64,000 bases of DNA from Whalleya microplaca (Eukaryota > Ascomycota > Sordariomycetes > Xylariales > Xylariaceae). Both the position numbers and the translations under genes were made by a program. Under the pieces are notes generated by a model that was given only the letters and a program-made list of their open reading frames with translations, made no database searches and was not told the DNA's origin. The stretch lies in the NCBI GenBank assembly GCA_022497155.1, contig MU385732.1, forward strand, positions 434,001-498,000, given 5' to 3'. Below are positions 24,070-36,336 of this stretch, piece after piece; the first letter of the stretch is position 1; each line of letters opens with the position of its first letter.

Positions 24070-26294
24070 TCAAGGCTTCTTCTCGTCCTCGGGCTTGGCT
24101 TCCGTGGAGCCGGACTGCTCGCCGGACTGCTCACCCGGCTCAGTGCGGGCCTTGTGCATCTTGTCGAAGAGGTTCAAGCTGGCCATCTGCAGCTCGTCCG
24201 TCTTCTCCTTGATCTGGTCGGCAGTGGCAGTACCCTCGCCTGACTGGCTCTTGGTGACGAACTCCCGCAGAGAGGCGATCTTCTCCCGAATGCCATCGGC
24301 TTCGGTCTTGTCGAGCTTGTCGGCGAATTCGTTCAACGCCTTCTCGGTATCGATCAGGACGCTGTCGGCACGGTTCGCAGCCTCAATGGAGGCCTTGCGC
24401 TCCTTATCCGCCTCGGCATACTTCTCGGAGTCTTCAACCATCTGCTCAATTTCAGAGTCAGAGAGACCAGAGCCAGAAGCAATCGTGATCGACTGGTCCT
24501 TGTTGGTGCTCTTGTCCTTGGCATGGACGTGAACAATCGAGTCGGCGTCGATGTCGAATGTGACCTCAACCTGGGGCACACCACGGTGTGCCGGCGGGAT
24601 ACCGACCAGCTGGAAGTTGCCGAGGAGCTTGTTGTCCTTGACAAGCTCACGCTCACCCTGGTACACCTTGATTTCGACAGCAGTCTGGAAGTCGGCTGCC
24701 GTGGAGAAGACCTGGGACTTCTTGGTTGGGATCGTGGTGTTGCGGTTGATCAACCGCGTGAACACACCACCGAGAGTCTCGATACCAAGGGACAGAGGGG
24801 TGACATCCAGGAGCAGCAGATCCTTGACCTCACCAGAGAGAACGGCACCCTGGATAGCGGCACCAATGGCGACGGCCTCGTCAGGGTTGACAGACTTGGC
24901 GGGGTCACGGCCGAAGATGCTCTTCACCGACTCGGAGACCTTGGGCATACGGGTCATGCCACCAACAAGGATAACCTCCTGGATATCCTTGGCTTGTAAG
25001 TTGGCATCCTTCAGCGCCTTGCGGACGGGGTCGATGGTTCGGGTAATTAGAGGGTCCATCATGCTCTCAAGCTGGGATCGTGACATCTTGGTGTTGATGT
25101 GCTTGGGACCAGAAGCGTCGGCGGTAATGAAGGGCAGGCTGATATCGGTCTGTAGGGAGGAGGAAAGCTCAATCTTGGCCTTCTCGGCGGCCTCGCGAAT
25201 TCTCTGGATAGCCATTCGGTCACCGGAGAGATCGATGCCGGAGTCCTTCTTGAATTGGTCAACCAAGTGGCGGACCAGGCGGATATCGAAATCTTCACCA
25301 CCCAAGTGGGTGTCACCATTGGTAGACTTGACCTCGAATACACCATTCTGGATTTCCAGGACGGAGATATCGAAGGTACCACCACCAAGATCGTACACAG
25401 CTACCACCCTGTCAGACTCCTTCTCAAGACCGTAGGCCAGAGCGGCAGCGGTAGGCTCGTTGACAACTCGGAGAACGTTCAAGCCGGAGATCTGGCCAGC
25501 ATCCTTGGTAGCTTGACGCTGCGAGTCGTTGAAGTATGCGGGGACGGTGACGACGGCATTCTTCACAGGCTTGCTCAGGTAGGACTCGGCAGTCTCCTTC
25601 ATCTTGTTGAGAACGAAACCACCGATCTGCGAGGGCGAGTACTTTTGGCCTCGAGCTTCTACCCAGGCATCGCCATTGGTGTGCTGTACGATCTTGTAGG
25701 GAACTTCCTTGATGTCTCTTTGCACCTCAGCATCGGTGAACTTCCGTCCGATTAATCGCTTGGTAGCAAAGAGTGTGTTCTCAGGGTTAACGACAGCCTG
25801 TCGCTTGGCGGCAACACCGACAAGTCGCTCACCATCTTGGGCGAAAGCGACAACAGACGGCGTAGTTCTGGCACCTGTGAAGGGTTAGTACTTTTGTATT
25901 CATCGTTTGCGACAATTGGGACATGAATCGCATACCTTCTGAGTTCTCAATAATTTTAGGCACTTTGCCTTCCATAATGGCGACGGCAGAGTTTGTGGTA
26001 CCTATTGGCAGACAATTAGCAATGTGATCGGCCGCATCGGATGTTGAGCTATTCTGCTCGTCAACTTACCCAGATCGATACCGATGACGGCACCCTGGAC
26101 CTTCCCCTCTGTCGACTCATATCGAGCGAAACTGGCTCCTAACGGTTTCCGTAAAGGAGCTGCCCATCGTGGAGCTGTGGAAGTGACTCGTGGAAGCTGT
26201 TCAAAAAGGTCGCGATTAGCTACCAGCCGAAGATAAGAAGAATGTTAATATTGGGGTTTACACTTACAGCTCTGGAAAAGCGCGCGGCCAACAT
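24070..26294 (-). CDS. SSC1: Mitochondrial Hsp70 chaperone (Ssc1)
   Basis: Four exons: 26294-26268, 26196-26070, 26001-25936, 25874-24070, giving 674 residues. The N-terminus ([16 protein letters not shown] and onward to about residue 42) is a basic amphipathic mitochondrial presequence. The ATPase domain shows [32 protein letters not shown] and [12 protein letters not shown]. The substrate-binding domain and a charged lid follow, and the tail ends KPEDEKKP rather than the cytosolic EEVD. Family knowledge: matrix Hsp70, motor of the TIM23 import system with Tim44, and folding chaperone with Mdj1/Mge1. Introns fall in the presequence and around the phosphate-1 loop, the first of them after codon 9. 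The start is the first ATG giving a presequence. Confidence 0.97.
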
Positions 26295-28101
26295 ATTGGT
26301 GGCTGAGATGTGTGTTCAAGTCCAGAAGACGTGAGGATGGGGGGAGAAAGATCGTATGGCGGTAGGGGAAGATGGGTATATTACAGAAGATTGAGAGTTT
26401 ATTATGTGTGATGGTGATGGAGGCAAATGGGAGAAATCGGATGCTAGTAAAATCTCTGCGAGCATTTGAAGAAGAGCAGAAGAATTTCTGAGAGCTTCCC
26501 TGGGGGCGGTGTAGACCGGCAATATCGGCGGCAACCAATAATCAGTGGGGATAAAAATTTTGGGAGGGTCGGCGCTAGAGTGCAGGCGGGCAGCAGGCGA
26601 CAGGGGGGGAATGTCTGTAGTGACGTGCACTGATCCCGGTACCCAATTGCCCGCAAACCCGTACCGAGGAGGGGCCCCGGCACCCTCGCCATCACTAATC
26701 CGTATTCAAGCTAAGCTTTTTTTCTCGATGCTGTGGGACACTCATAGTCGTCTACCTATGTATGTACTAGCAACGCCTAGAAGAGACTGGAAGATATGTC
26801 TGGCATGGAATAGTCATATTATATATAGACTTGGTTTTCACAACACCAGTGCCAGGTATATACATACAATGTTTGAAGCTTTGGTTCGCTGTAGTTACCT
26901 AGGTCACTGCGATTCTCTATGTATGCATGGAAGCCATCTAGGCTATGTCAATCAGCATTAGTTGGTTTGATGTTTTTGATGCAACAAAGTCTTTGAGATA
27001 CATCGGCAAATCAATAACTGAGTTTCAATCTATTAGGTATAGAAGTCTACTACTTTGTATGTAGATATGCACTTAGACAAACTAAGTGTAACATAGGACA
27101 TCCTTACCTAAGTCGATGACTCTAATTCAGCCGTGTGTTTTGCTGAAATCATGGATATCAATGTAACAAATATGCATACAACGCAGCCATTCTCAGAATA
27201 AGTGATAAGGAGAGAGAGAGAGAATTCATTTGTTTCATTGAGAACTGTCATACCTACCAGACAAGATCACACATGCATGCACTGCTTGGCTCAGACTGGT
27301 CTTCAGTATTACATGTAGTAATAGACATGCGCGTAGGTCTTATAAAAGCTCTACCAATATATTCACACATGTACCTACTAAACTAAAGATAGGCAGTATC
27401 ATATTAGATAAGACACGTTCTAAGGTTTGTTCTAACCGACAAAGTTACCTAATATGGAGTTGACAAGAATTGGATGTTATGTAGTATTGTTTGTAGTTCT
27501 GTAGTTCGATAGTTCATGGTGTAAGTGAGAGAAGGGACCTGTGTGTATGTACATATCTACTGTAAATACATGCACATGTAGCTTTCCAGATGATTACCTA
27601 ATGCAAACTGACGGTAATAAGCTCAAGGTTCTAACCTGTAATTACATACTATGTGTACTGCATGTATGTGTACTGCATGTATGTATGCAGGTAGCTTTGT
27701 ACTAGGTATTCGTCGTTCATTCATGGGGCAGGCGGTGGAGTTGCATGGTAAATGGGCTTTCTTTCCGCGAAGCTGAACGTCATTCTGGATGACCCGGGCC
27801 CCAGACAGACAGACAATGTACATGTAGGGACCTTTTTGTTCCTCATGTCTCGGGAAGTAAGTATCTGATTCAACATTTGTACCTACCAACTGCAATTCTT
27901 GCCCTTCAATCCTCTGTTTGATAACATATATCAAATAGAGACAACCTAAGCAATCCGCATCCGTGACCTTACATATGTACACTTCAAGCCCAACTTTGCA
28001 TTCCTTAAGCTTGAGCTACAAATAGCAGGTTGCTCCCCCACCTTAACAAGTACATACATACATATGCCTGGCCTGGCTTATCTGTGATTACTTATACGCA
28101 A

Positions 28102-28133
<32 letters not shown>

Positions 28134-28403
28134 ACGGAACACTGCTGCCGCCGTTACTGCTGCTACTACCACCTTGGTCACTGTTTGGTCACCTCCAACC
28201 GGCGATTTTCCTCCGCCTTCATCGTTCTACCATTCCGATAGCTCGTCCCACGTCTTGGTCCTTCTTGACATTGACATTTCTCGCCCTCGCCGACACACGC
28301 GCATGCACATCTGCACTCCTGCACACCTGCACGATCCACGCATCCACGCGACCACGCGCCTTGATGATCTTCGATTGCGCTGTCGACATCCGCCATTGGC
28401 ATA
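26295..28403. other. 2.1-kb intergenic, shared upstream region; CTG repeat
   Basis: The stretch lies between the divergent Hsp70 and WD40 genes. It is AT-rich with many GTATGTA-type tetranucleotides and no conserved frame. A GA run lies near 27210-27223, a duplicated GTGTACTGCATGTAT near 27653-27682, and a (CTG)n tract precedes the WD40 gene. The segment next to 26294 should hold the Hsp70 promoter; no clear heat-shock element array was identified by eye. Confidence 0.55.
28103..28134. repeat. (CTG)n trinucleotide repeat upstream of the WD40 gene
   Basis: About ten CTG/GCT units in a row, followed by a degenerate CTGCCGCCG...CTGCTGCTACTACC stretch. It lies about 270 nt before the ATG, in promoter or 5' UTR. 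Confidence 0.9.
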
Positions 28404-31089
28404 ATGGCTGTAGACGAGGAGGCCAGGTAACATCCCCATTCCTCTTTGCGCGCATTCGCCACCACCGGCTGCCAGTGACCCCCGCTGAGGACATTTCCGC
28501 TGATTACATTTGCTCAACAGTCTTTGGCCTACTGAGAACCTGCTCCTTCAAGAAGGTCGCAAGCACTATCGCACCAACGTGTCGCCCATGTGAGTTATCT
28601 GAATACCCTTCATGTCTCGCCCTATGCACAGCGCCCGATCTACGGTACTGCTTACATACCACATACCACATACCACATACCACATACCACATACCACATA
28701 CCAAATACCACATACTACATACTACATACTACCTCATACCTCATATGCCACCTACCCGCGCAAACAGCCTTGGCCAGCCTTAGACTGCCAGACTGCCGGA
28801 CTGCCAGACTGCCAGACAACCAGACTAACTCATCCTCTTCTCACCCAGTCATTGGCAGCTTCGATCATTGATCAGTGCAGAGCGACAAGACCGACAAGAC
28901 ATCGTCTACTTCCCCGCCGGCATCCACAACACCCACATCACACGCCTCAACACTGCCACCCGCGAATGCGATACCATCAAAGTCATCGGCTTCCACCCTA
29001 GGTGTCTCGTGGCTAGCGATGGCTGGATCTGCTGCGGTGGTGAGAGCGGCGAGTTCGTTGTCATCCAAGACGTGACGCGCACCATGGGGCGCACCAATGC
29101 TCCCGAAGATGCCCTCAACAATGACTTCCAGCCGACCCTGAATTCCCTCGAATCTTCCAATCTGCCTGTGGCTGAACCCTTGTCCCGGCTCCAGCGTGAT
29201 ATGCTCGACATTGTCGATCGCCTCAATGGCTCCAACAGGACCTGGACTACCGACAGCTACAAGGTCGGCCGCGAGCGCGTCAACTGTATCACCATCTGGC
29301 AACCTTCAAGGGACCACCCCCACCCTGCACAGTACACCTCTGCCGTTGCCGTTTTGGCCAACAATGACAAGTCCATCAGCATCTTTAACCTCCAGGATGG
29401 CGAGGTTGTTGACAGCTTAGACTATCCCGACTGTGTCAACCGCGGTGTCATATCTCCTGACGGGACCCTGCTGGTTGCCATCTGCGACGACCCATTCCTC
29501 TACGTACACCAGCGAGTATCCAGGAGCAGGGGTAGTAGGGAGTTTACCGATTGGGTCCAGCAGCCAAAGATACGGCTTAAGGGCCAGTGGAACCAGGATA
29601 ACACAGATTGCCGGGGGAGCTTTGCAGCTTGCTTTTCTGCCTCGGGAAGATACTTGGCCGTGGGCACTCAGTACGGGTCGATATCCATATTCGATGCGAA
29701 TGCTTTGAAGGAGCCGGACTCGGAAGCCTTGATTACGTACTTCAACTCCAGCCGGTCACCCGGAGAAGAGGGCGCTGTCAGGGACATGTGCTTCTCACCA
29801 GGCCCATACGACCTTCTGGCGTGGACAGAGCATCGCGGACGGATTGGCGTTGCAGATGCGCGGTCTAATTTCATGCGACGGCAAATCATCTCCATAGACA
29901 ATCACGAGGGTTTCGATCATGTCTCCCTTAATGACCGAAGTACGATCGACCCGCGTTTATTGGATCCCCGGAGTGAGCGTAATACGGCGGTCTCTCCTTC
30001 AATGCCAAGTCTCGTAAGTGCGTCAAGCTCAGGCAGGCCGCTGCCGAACCCCGAATCCTCCGATCCCACCTCAAGAATAAACCAACCATTCACTCAGGAG
30101 GAGACGGCAATCCTCGAGGCGGTACAAAGCGATCGTCGCCGGCGTGAGGCGCGGGAGCAGATCTCGCCACGGGAACAGAGAGAACAGAGAGAACAGCAGC
30201 AGAGAGAATCGCGCGACCAGCAACAGTATATTGCGAGAGGCAGCCCTGCGTGGAGATCACATATCTGGGCTGAGCGTGTAAGTCCCCAGCCGAGACCTCA
30301 CCCTTTTCTAAATCAAGGAGCTGTTGAAAGAGCCCAAGAAAGAGCCCAACAGCGAGACAACTCGTCGAGATACTTATCGAGATTCAATCTAATGGATTTC
30401 CAGCGGGAAACGCTCACGCGTATCCTTGAACGCGAACGCATCCGCGAGACCCGTGATCAACAGCGCTCAGCCGCCAGCCAGTTGTCTTCAGATCAAGACC
30501 GCGAACGGCGTGCCCCTACACCTCGGCGGAGGAGTTCTATCATGCAGGCATTGACCCAGAATGTCGATAATATCTCACAAATCATGAACAGATCACAGGG
30601 TCCGAGCAATAATAACCATAATAACAACGGCAACAACAGCAACAATAACGAAAGTTCAGGTTCAGGCACGCGAGTCGATCCTCTTGTTCCGCTCTTGACG
30701 GGACGAGCTACTTCTGGATGGTCCGATCTCGAAGCATTGGTCATGAGTGGAGGCGATGGAGGTCTTCACGATACTCCGCGGAACGAGTCTAGCAGAGCTC
30801 GTCGAGCTATCCCGGTGATCAGCGATGTGTGGAACGACGATATATCCGGATTCCGTCGGGCTTACGGGCGATCTGGTAGTCGTGAACATCAGCAGAATCC
30901 AGACGACACCGCCGGCTTGACTTGGAGCGACGATGGGCGAACACTGTGAGTAGATAATGGCCTCCTGACGATTCGAATGTACTGTGACTAACACAGAACC
31001 TCAGGTACATTGGTGCTGAGGATGGTATATACGAAATTCGCATCAATCTGCAAGACAGGAAAGTGTTTCCTACGGTCACGCTTCGTTAA
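28404..31089 (+). CDS. WD40-repeat protein with DUF2415-type motif
   Basis: Four exons: 28404-28426, 28521-28589, 28849-30945, 31005-31089, giving 757 residues. The start MAVDEEA on a 23-nt first coding exon joins in phase to LWPTENLLLQEGRKHYR, then to HWQLRSLISAERQ. Beta-propeller-like strands follow (WICCGGESGEFVVIQD; VAVLANNDKSISIFNL; FSASGRYLAVGTQYGSISIF). The block PYDLLAWTEHRGRIGVADAR is characteristic of the fungal DUF2415 WD family. The C-terminal third is disordered, rich in Arg/Gln/Glu and then Asn (about residues 560-610). It closes with LYIGAEDGIYEIRIN after the last intron, completing the propeller. Function is not established; such proteins are candidate scaffolds or transcription and ubiquitin-ligase adaptors. 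Confidence 0.87.
28654..28731. repeat. 7-bp tandem repeat (ACCACAT)n inside an intron
   Basis: About seven near-perfect copies of ACCACAT, then degenerate ACTACAT copies. It fills much of the 259-nt second intron of the WD40 gene, the longest intron found in the window. Confidence 0.9.
28781..28827. repeat. 8-bp tandem repeat (AGACTGCC)n inside the same intron
   Basis: Five imperfect copies of AGACTGCC between the heptamer array and the acceptor at 28848. Confidence 0.85.
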
Positions 31090-31561
31090 TACCCATCTGC
31101 ACTCTTCATTCGATTGTCTTCTGATGCGGGTCTTGATCGGCGTTAGGGAGTGTATAAACAACTGCATAGGGAGGATAAGGTTCTGTCATTTTCGGGCTCG
31201 GCGGCAAATTCTTTATTGTGCGGAACTCCTTCGAGAGAATGCGAAGGCGGGTTTGTTTCTCGGTCACCGCCTAAAAAGTTCATTGTTAAGAGGGTCTCTT
31301 TTCTCACGAGGGGGAGGGTTGGTCATCTGCAGCCGGTAGGAGGAGCAATTCCTCGCGCGGCTTTTCTCCAGTAAAGGCCGTATGCCTCCAAGCAAGCTTA
31401 TATCCTGTGTGTATATACTATGTAATAATATATCACAATCGAAAACGTGTCTCCGTAGCCGTCTACTAGGTCCTCTATTTTTCTTACCATGCCCACTCTA
31501 AAATACAACTCCTTAATCGAGCAAGTCAACTCAATTCAACACAACTCAACCACATCCCCGT
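31090..31561. other. Intergenic between convergent genes; no gene seen
   Basis: 3' flanks of the WD40 gene and of the convergent L-2-hydroxyglutarate dehydrogenase gene. A repeated CAACTCAATTCAACACAACTC motif near 31527-31550 is the only pattern noted. Confidence 0.5.
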
Positions 31562-33028
31562 CTACGCAACTGATCCCTCATCGACCTTCCGGCTCCCATA
31601 CAGCAGATCGCGGACGTAATCCCCAATAGCCAAACTGCTCGTCAGCCCGGGACTCTCGATCCCCAGCAGGTTAACCCAGCCCTCGAACCCGTCCTCCCTC
31701 CGGATATAAAAATCCACGAACCCCTTCCCGCTGGCCACCGCGCCGTCCCGCCCCAGCTTCGGCCGGATCCCCGCGTAATCCGGCGCCAGCGCCCCCGCGT
31801 CCACGCCCGGGAGGTACCGCCGTATAGCCTCCAGCGCCTGCGGCAGGCGCGCCGCGCTCGCGCGCACGTCGGAGGGGGTGGAAACCCACTCGACGTCGGG
31901 CCCGAAGCGCACGCGCCCGCCCAGGTCCAGCGTCAGGTGCGTCCCCAACCCGCCGGCCCCGGGGGCCGTTACGGGATAGATGAGCCGCGAGACGCGCGGC
32001 GAGGAGGCCCCGTAGCTGAAGTACGTGCCCTTGGCGTAGTACAGGCGCTTCTGCCGCTCGGGGGGCGCGATCAGGTTGTGGATCTCCGCGGCGCCGAGGC
32101 CGGCGCAGTTTATCAGTATGTCAGTGGTGATTGTGGAGGTTTCGTGTGTCCCGCTGTCTTCGACTGTGAGGGTCCAGCCTGCGCTCCCCGGGAGAGAATG
32201 GGAGGAGGGGTTGGGGGAGGGAATGGGGGAGATGCCGACGACGCGCGAGCGCACGGCCACCGCGCCCCCTGCCTCCTCGAATAGGCCTTGCAGCGCCGTC
32301 ATCAAGCCATGCGAGTCCACAATCCCCGTCTCAGGGCTCTCGAGCACGCCCGCGTCCGCCCTGACCTCCGGCTCCAGGCGCGCCGCCTCCGCCCTCCCAA
32401 CCCACCGCGTCGGCACGCCCAGCTCATCGCGGCACGTCTCGTGCAGCGCGCTCAGCGCGGCGTGCTCGCCGGCGGTCTGCGCCACGATCCACTTCCCCGT
32501 GCGCGCGCACCCGACGCCGTGGGCGGCGCAGAAGGCGTAGAGAGCTCGCCTGCCGGTGATGCACAGACGGGTCTTGAGCGAGGCGGGGCCATAGTAGAGA
32601 CCGCCGTGGATCACCTCGCTGTTGCGCGAGGAGGTCTCGGTGCCGAGCTGTGCGTGCTGCTCGAGCAGGAGGGTGGTGTGGGGGGTGGTGCTGCTGGGGG
32701 GCGGGGAGGTTTGCAGCGCGCGGGCGGTTGCGAGGCCGATTACGCCGCCGCCTATTACCTGTGTCTGGTTAGTATGGGTGCGTGTGGAAGTGGGATGTGG
32801 TTTGGGGTTGAGAGGTTCATGGTGGTTTGAAATTGGAGGCGGGGTGAAGCTGAAGCTGGAAGCTTGGCTTGGCTTGGCTTAAGGAGATACAGGAGGCGGG
32901 CTGGGTAAACTCACGACATGAGTGAAATCAGCTCTAGCGGGCGCGGTGCTCGAGAACGAGCGCGCCGCTGCAGAGACATCTGAACTGCCCGTGAGGAATA
33001 AGCGACGCTGGGCTGCTCTTGCGAACAT
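31562..33028 (-). CDS. FAD-dependent L-2-hydroxyglutarate dehydrogenase-like oxidoreductase
   Basis: Two exons, 33028-32915 and 32758-31562, in phase 0, giving 436 residues. The first exon encodes a basic, Ala/Ser/Arg-rich mitochondrial-type leader ending RADFTHV. The second opens with the FAD dinucleotide-binding loop VIGGGVIGLATAR, followed by a conserved SSRNSEVIHGGLYYGP that is diagnostic of the L-2-hydroxyglutarate dehydrogenase branch of the DAO superfamily. GIVDSHGLM and a C-terminal IESPGLTSSLAIG complete the family pattern. The enzyme oxidises L-2-hydroxyglutarate to 2-oxoglutarate, a metabolite-repair reaction, passing electrons to the respiratory chain. The body is strongly GC-rich compared with the flanking AT-rich spacer to its right. 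Substrate assignment is by family resemblance only. Confidence 0.88.
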
Positions 33029-34160
33029 TTTTCAGAGGGTGTAAGTTGTTTGCATGAGAATAGGATCGGAACCGATGATATCATCCTTGAAAACACCGGC
33101 AAATCGGAGTGTATACGTAACGCTCTATTTAAGGAACTTCTCAATATGCATCGCATTCTAGTTCATTGACCTTGTTAGAGAGCCAGTTAATATTATTTGG
33201 ATCTCTATATCAATTGGACCCTATGATTTGCTAGTGGCTCCGAAAACGGCTTCCGAGTTCTCTACCGTATGAAAACCGGGTAACAAGATGCATATACGCG
33301 AGCCGTCTAGGTAGTTCTGCACAAAAATTGAGAATAAATCGTTTCAATATGCAAATAGGACTTATTGAGACGAGCATATTCAGACTCAAGTAAGCTCCCA
33401 TCTAGGTATAAATGGATGAAAAGATATAAACTATTTACCTTGAAACGGTAAGTGCCATGATGTAGTACTTTCTTGTAACCACTCCTTCATATTTATGAGA
33501 GAAAAGATTGTTATTGTATTAAATAGTGGAAAACTTGCCTTTAAGTTGTTCTCAATTGGCTTTATCAACCGTCCGAAACCAAAGTCTATCATTTCTACCT
33601 ATATATTAATAATATCTTAACTCAGGGGATTTTATTATACGATTAGATGCATTATATGGATGAAGGTTTTTCCATACTCAACATTCAAAGATTGTTTATG
33701 TGAACCATGTCAAGAACTGGGTAGCAATGAGTTCGTGAGATATACAATTCACTACCTCGTATACACTACTAGTGCGTTCATCCGACAGAATCTATTTTCT
33801 CTCAGTATTCATGAAATCCTTTTGTTCTGACGAGTGATATGTAGTTCTATTTCAAGTTACCAAGTATCGATGTCTCTTTAGAAACTAGACTTATACGAAG
33901 TTAGCAAGTGAAGCAGAAATTGATATTGCTATGCCCAAAGAGTTTAACTGTTTAGCTGGATCATCTGGCTACTACCTGAGCTATCACGGCTAAGTAGGAA
34001 GTGAGATACATTATAAAGTCTTGGATACCATCGAAATGGTTATTATCCTCGAGAAAATCTGGTGTTAAGAGTTACAGGGCACCTCTCTGTTCGTTAAACG
34101 GCTTGATTCTAGTAGTATAGTTTAGCTGATCAGTATAAACACATGAATACATAACACAAT
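33029..34160. other. AT-rich intergenic spacer; no gene seen
   Basis: About 1.1 kb of AT-rich DNA between two minus-strand genes, probably the promoter of the L-2-hydroxyglutarate dehydrogenase gene on its left and the 3' flank of the reductase gene on its right. No coding frame of note. Confidence 0.5.
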
Positions 34161-36336
34161 CTAGCCCCAAACATCTTCCGACCATTTATTTCCCTTCTTC
34201 ACCGAGTCGCCCCATTCAGACACCTTCGCCTGCTCCCACCCATGAACCTCCATCATAGCCTCCTGGACGACTTTCCCTACCTCCCTCGCCATAGCAGCCC
34301 GGCCGCAGATATATAAGCTAGCGCCCTGATCCAGTAACTCGCAAACTTCTCTTCCCCTCTGTGCAATTCGATCCTGCACATAGACCTTCTCCTGACCCGG
34401 GACCCTCGAGAATGCACTCACAACCTCCAACGCGCCGTCCAGAGTTTTGCCGGCCTCGTTCAGCTCCTCGCGGTACAGAAAGTCTTCGTCTGGGTTACGG
34501 GAGCCGAAAAACAGCATCGTGCGTCCAACCGGCTTACCGATGCTCCGCAGTCGTGCCCGCTCCTGCACGAACGCCCGGAACGGCGCGATGCCCGTGCCGG
34601 CCGCGATTAGGATTAGCGGCGTCGAGGGGAGCGTCGGGAGCTTGAACTTCGACTTGCGAATCGCCGCGAAGATCTTGTGGCCCTCGAGAGCCCCGGCCGG
34701 ACCAGCAAGGGCATATGTCGGCGAGGGATCCTTGGTTAGAGGAGCGGCGGTGTCGAGCGAGTTCGCTAGCGCGAGGAGGTAGTTGGTCGTCAGGCCGTGG
34801 ATTTCGGTCTCAGCCGCGTGGGGAAGGGGTGTCTTCTCGACGCCGACGGTGATGGCGAGCCGTCGGGCGGAAATGACCGATGAGGATGAGATTGAGTAGT
34901 ACCGCGGCTGGATTGGCGCGATCGTCTCGATGAGGTAGGATAGGGGTAAGTCTGTCCAGATGGCGCCGGGCGCAGCAAGGGCCAGCAATCTCCCGATTGT
35001 GACGTGCTTCTTACTTACAAATGCAGAGTAAGACTCCTTGTCCCGTCCGAGCGAGATGAGTAACTGCTTGGCTTCTTCTGTGGGGGCAAATTTTGCTAGG
35101 TCCCGGACGGTGTCGCGAGAGACCGGGGCACATATCTCGAGGTAATGCCGGAACAGAGCCTCCACGGTTGTTGGACTTGGAAGTTTGTCCGTCGAGCCCT
35201 CTTCGATTGCTGAAATTACTAGAGGAATTGTGGCTCTCTCTTCCAGCCCTAACGCTTGGAGAAGGATGTGAACTTCTTCATCTGGTATCATAGGATACAC
35301 GACCAAATGGTCGCCAGTCTTATATCGTAGCTCGGGGTATTCTCCAATCTCCAGTTCGATATGAATGCAGTTGCGCTTGGATGATGTGTATAGTTCATAC
35401 GCATTTGATATTGCCAAAGCTTTTATAGGAGATGTCTTCGCTGACTTCTGCCTATTTGTAGCATTCGATTCGATAGGAGTTCCGTGATGAAGGTCGATCG
35501 GCTCTAATGAGGTGTCCTCTCTTATCGCTATTCCAGGGGAGTACGGGACATCACGCTCCTGGTGCCCTAATTTCTCTCGGAATGCTGTGAAGAGGTCATC
35601 TTTCCATGCTAGAAAGTCTTCTTCGGTGCCGTCATTACAATCATCTGCTTTGCCTACAGGAAGTAAGCGTTTCGCACCGCCTTTATCGAGGCCTTCTACA
35701 GCGACATCAACGACCCGATTGTAGTACTTGTAATTACTGTTTCCCAAGCCGAATGCTGCATATTGGAGACTCGGTAGGCTCGATGAGTTCTTGTGGATCC
35801 ATTCCCAAAATCCTGCGGCGTTGTCGCTTGGGTCACCTTCCCCAAATGTGGAGAGTATGAATATTGCTAGCTTCGATTCGGGTATAAGGGAAATCGTGTT
35901 GGCGTCGTAGTCGGATAGATCTGCTGCTAATACTTCCAACCCGAAACGAAGATGGCATTCTCGTGCTAATCTATGCGCAAAAGATTCTGCAGTGCCAGAC
36001 TGAGAACCCCAGAATATGACAACATTTTTGTTCTAATGCTGGTAAGTTTATGAAACAACTTGATGCTGCGAAGTCACGGAACCTTACCGACTGCTCTAAT
36101 TTCTCTGCTATATTTCGTGTAGCCTGTACACGATCATGCTGGACCCCGTCTTTGAATTGTGGTCTTTCAAACCAGAGATGATAGTACGGATCTGGCTGAT
36201 TCCATGGTACTCCTTTAAGCAAATACGCAGCTGAGCCAACCCCTACAGCTGCAAGAGCTACTGCGTCGAGTATTGAAGTAGGTCTCCCAAGCTCGATAAG
36301 GTCAGACAAGACTTCAGGTCTGATGAAAGTAGACAT
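34161..36336 (-). CDS. NADPH-cytochrome P450 reductase
   Basis: Two exons, 36336-36088 and 36032-34161, phase 0, giving 706 residues. An N-terminal membrane helix (about residues 18-35) precedes the FMN domain: WGSQSGTAESFA, STFGEGDPSDNA and FGLGNSNYKYYN. The FAD part has RYYSISSSSV and GLTTNYL. The NADPH part has AAGTGIAPFRAFVQER, FFGSRNPDEDFLY and YICGRAAMAREV. The penultimate Trp (EDVWG) is the usual flavin-stacking aromatic. The enzyme passes NADPH electrons to ER P450s. The gene is divergent from a P450 gene across a 950-bp shared upstream region, so it may be a pathway-dedicated second reductase rather than the housekeeping copy. An upstream in-frame ATG at 36372 would add 12 residues. 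Confidence 0.95.

Noticed and set aside
24551..25435. Long antisense ORF (294 aa) opposite mitochondrial Hsp70
   Set aside because: Long antisense frames opposite Hsp70 genes are a known by-product of their codon bias; there is no separate domain or splice support.
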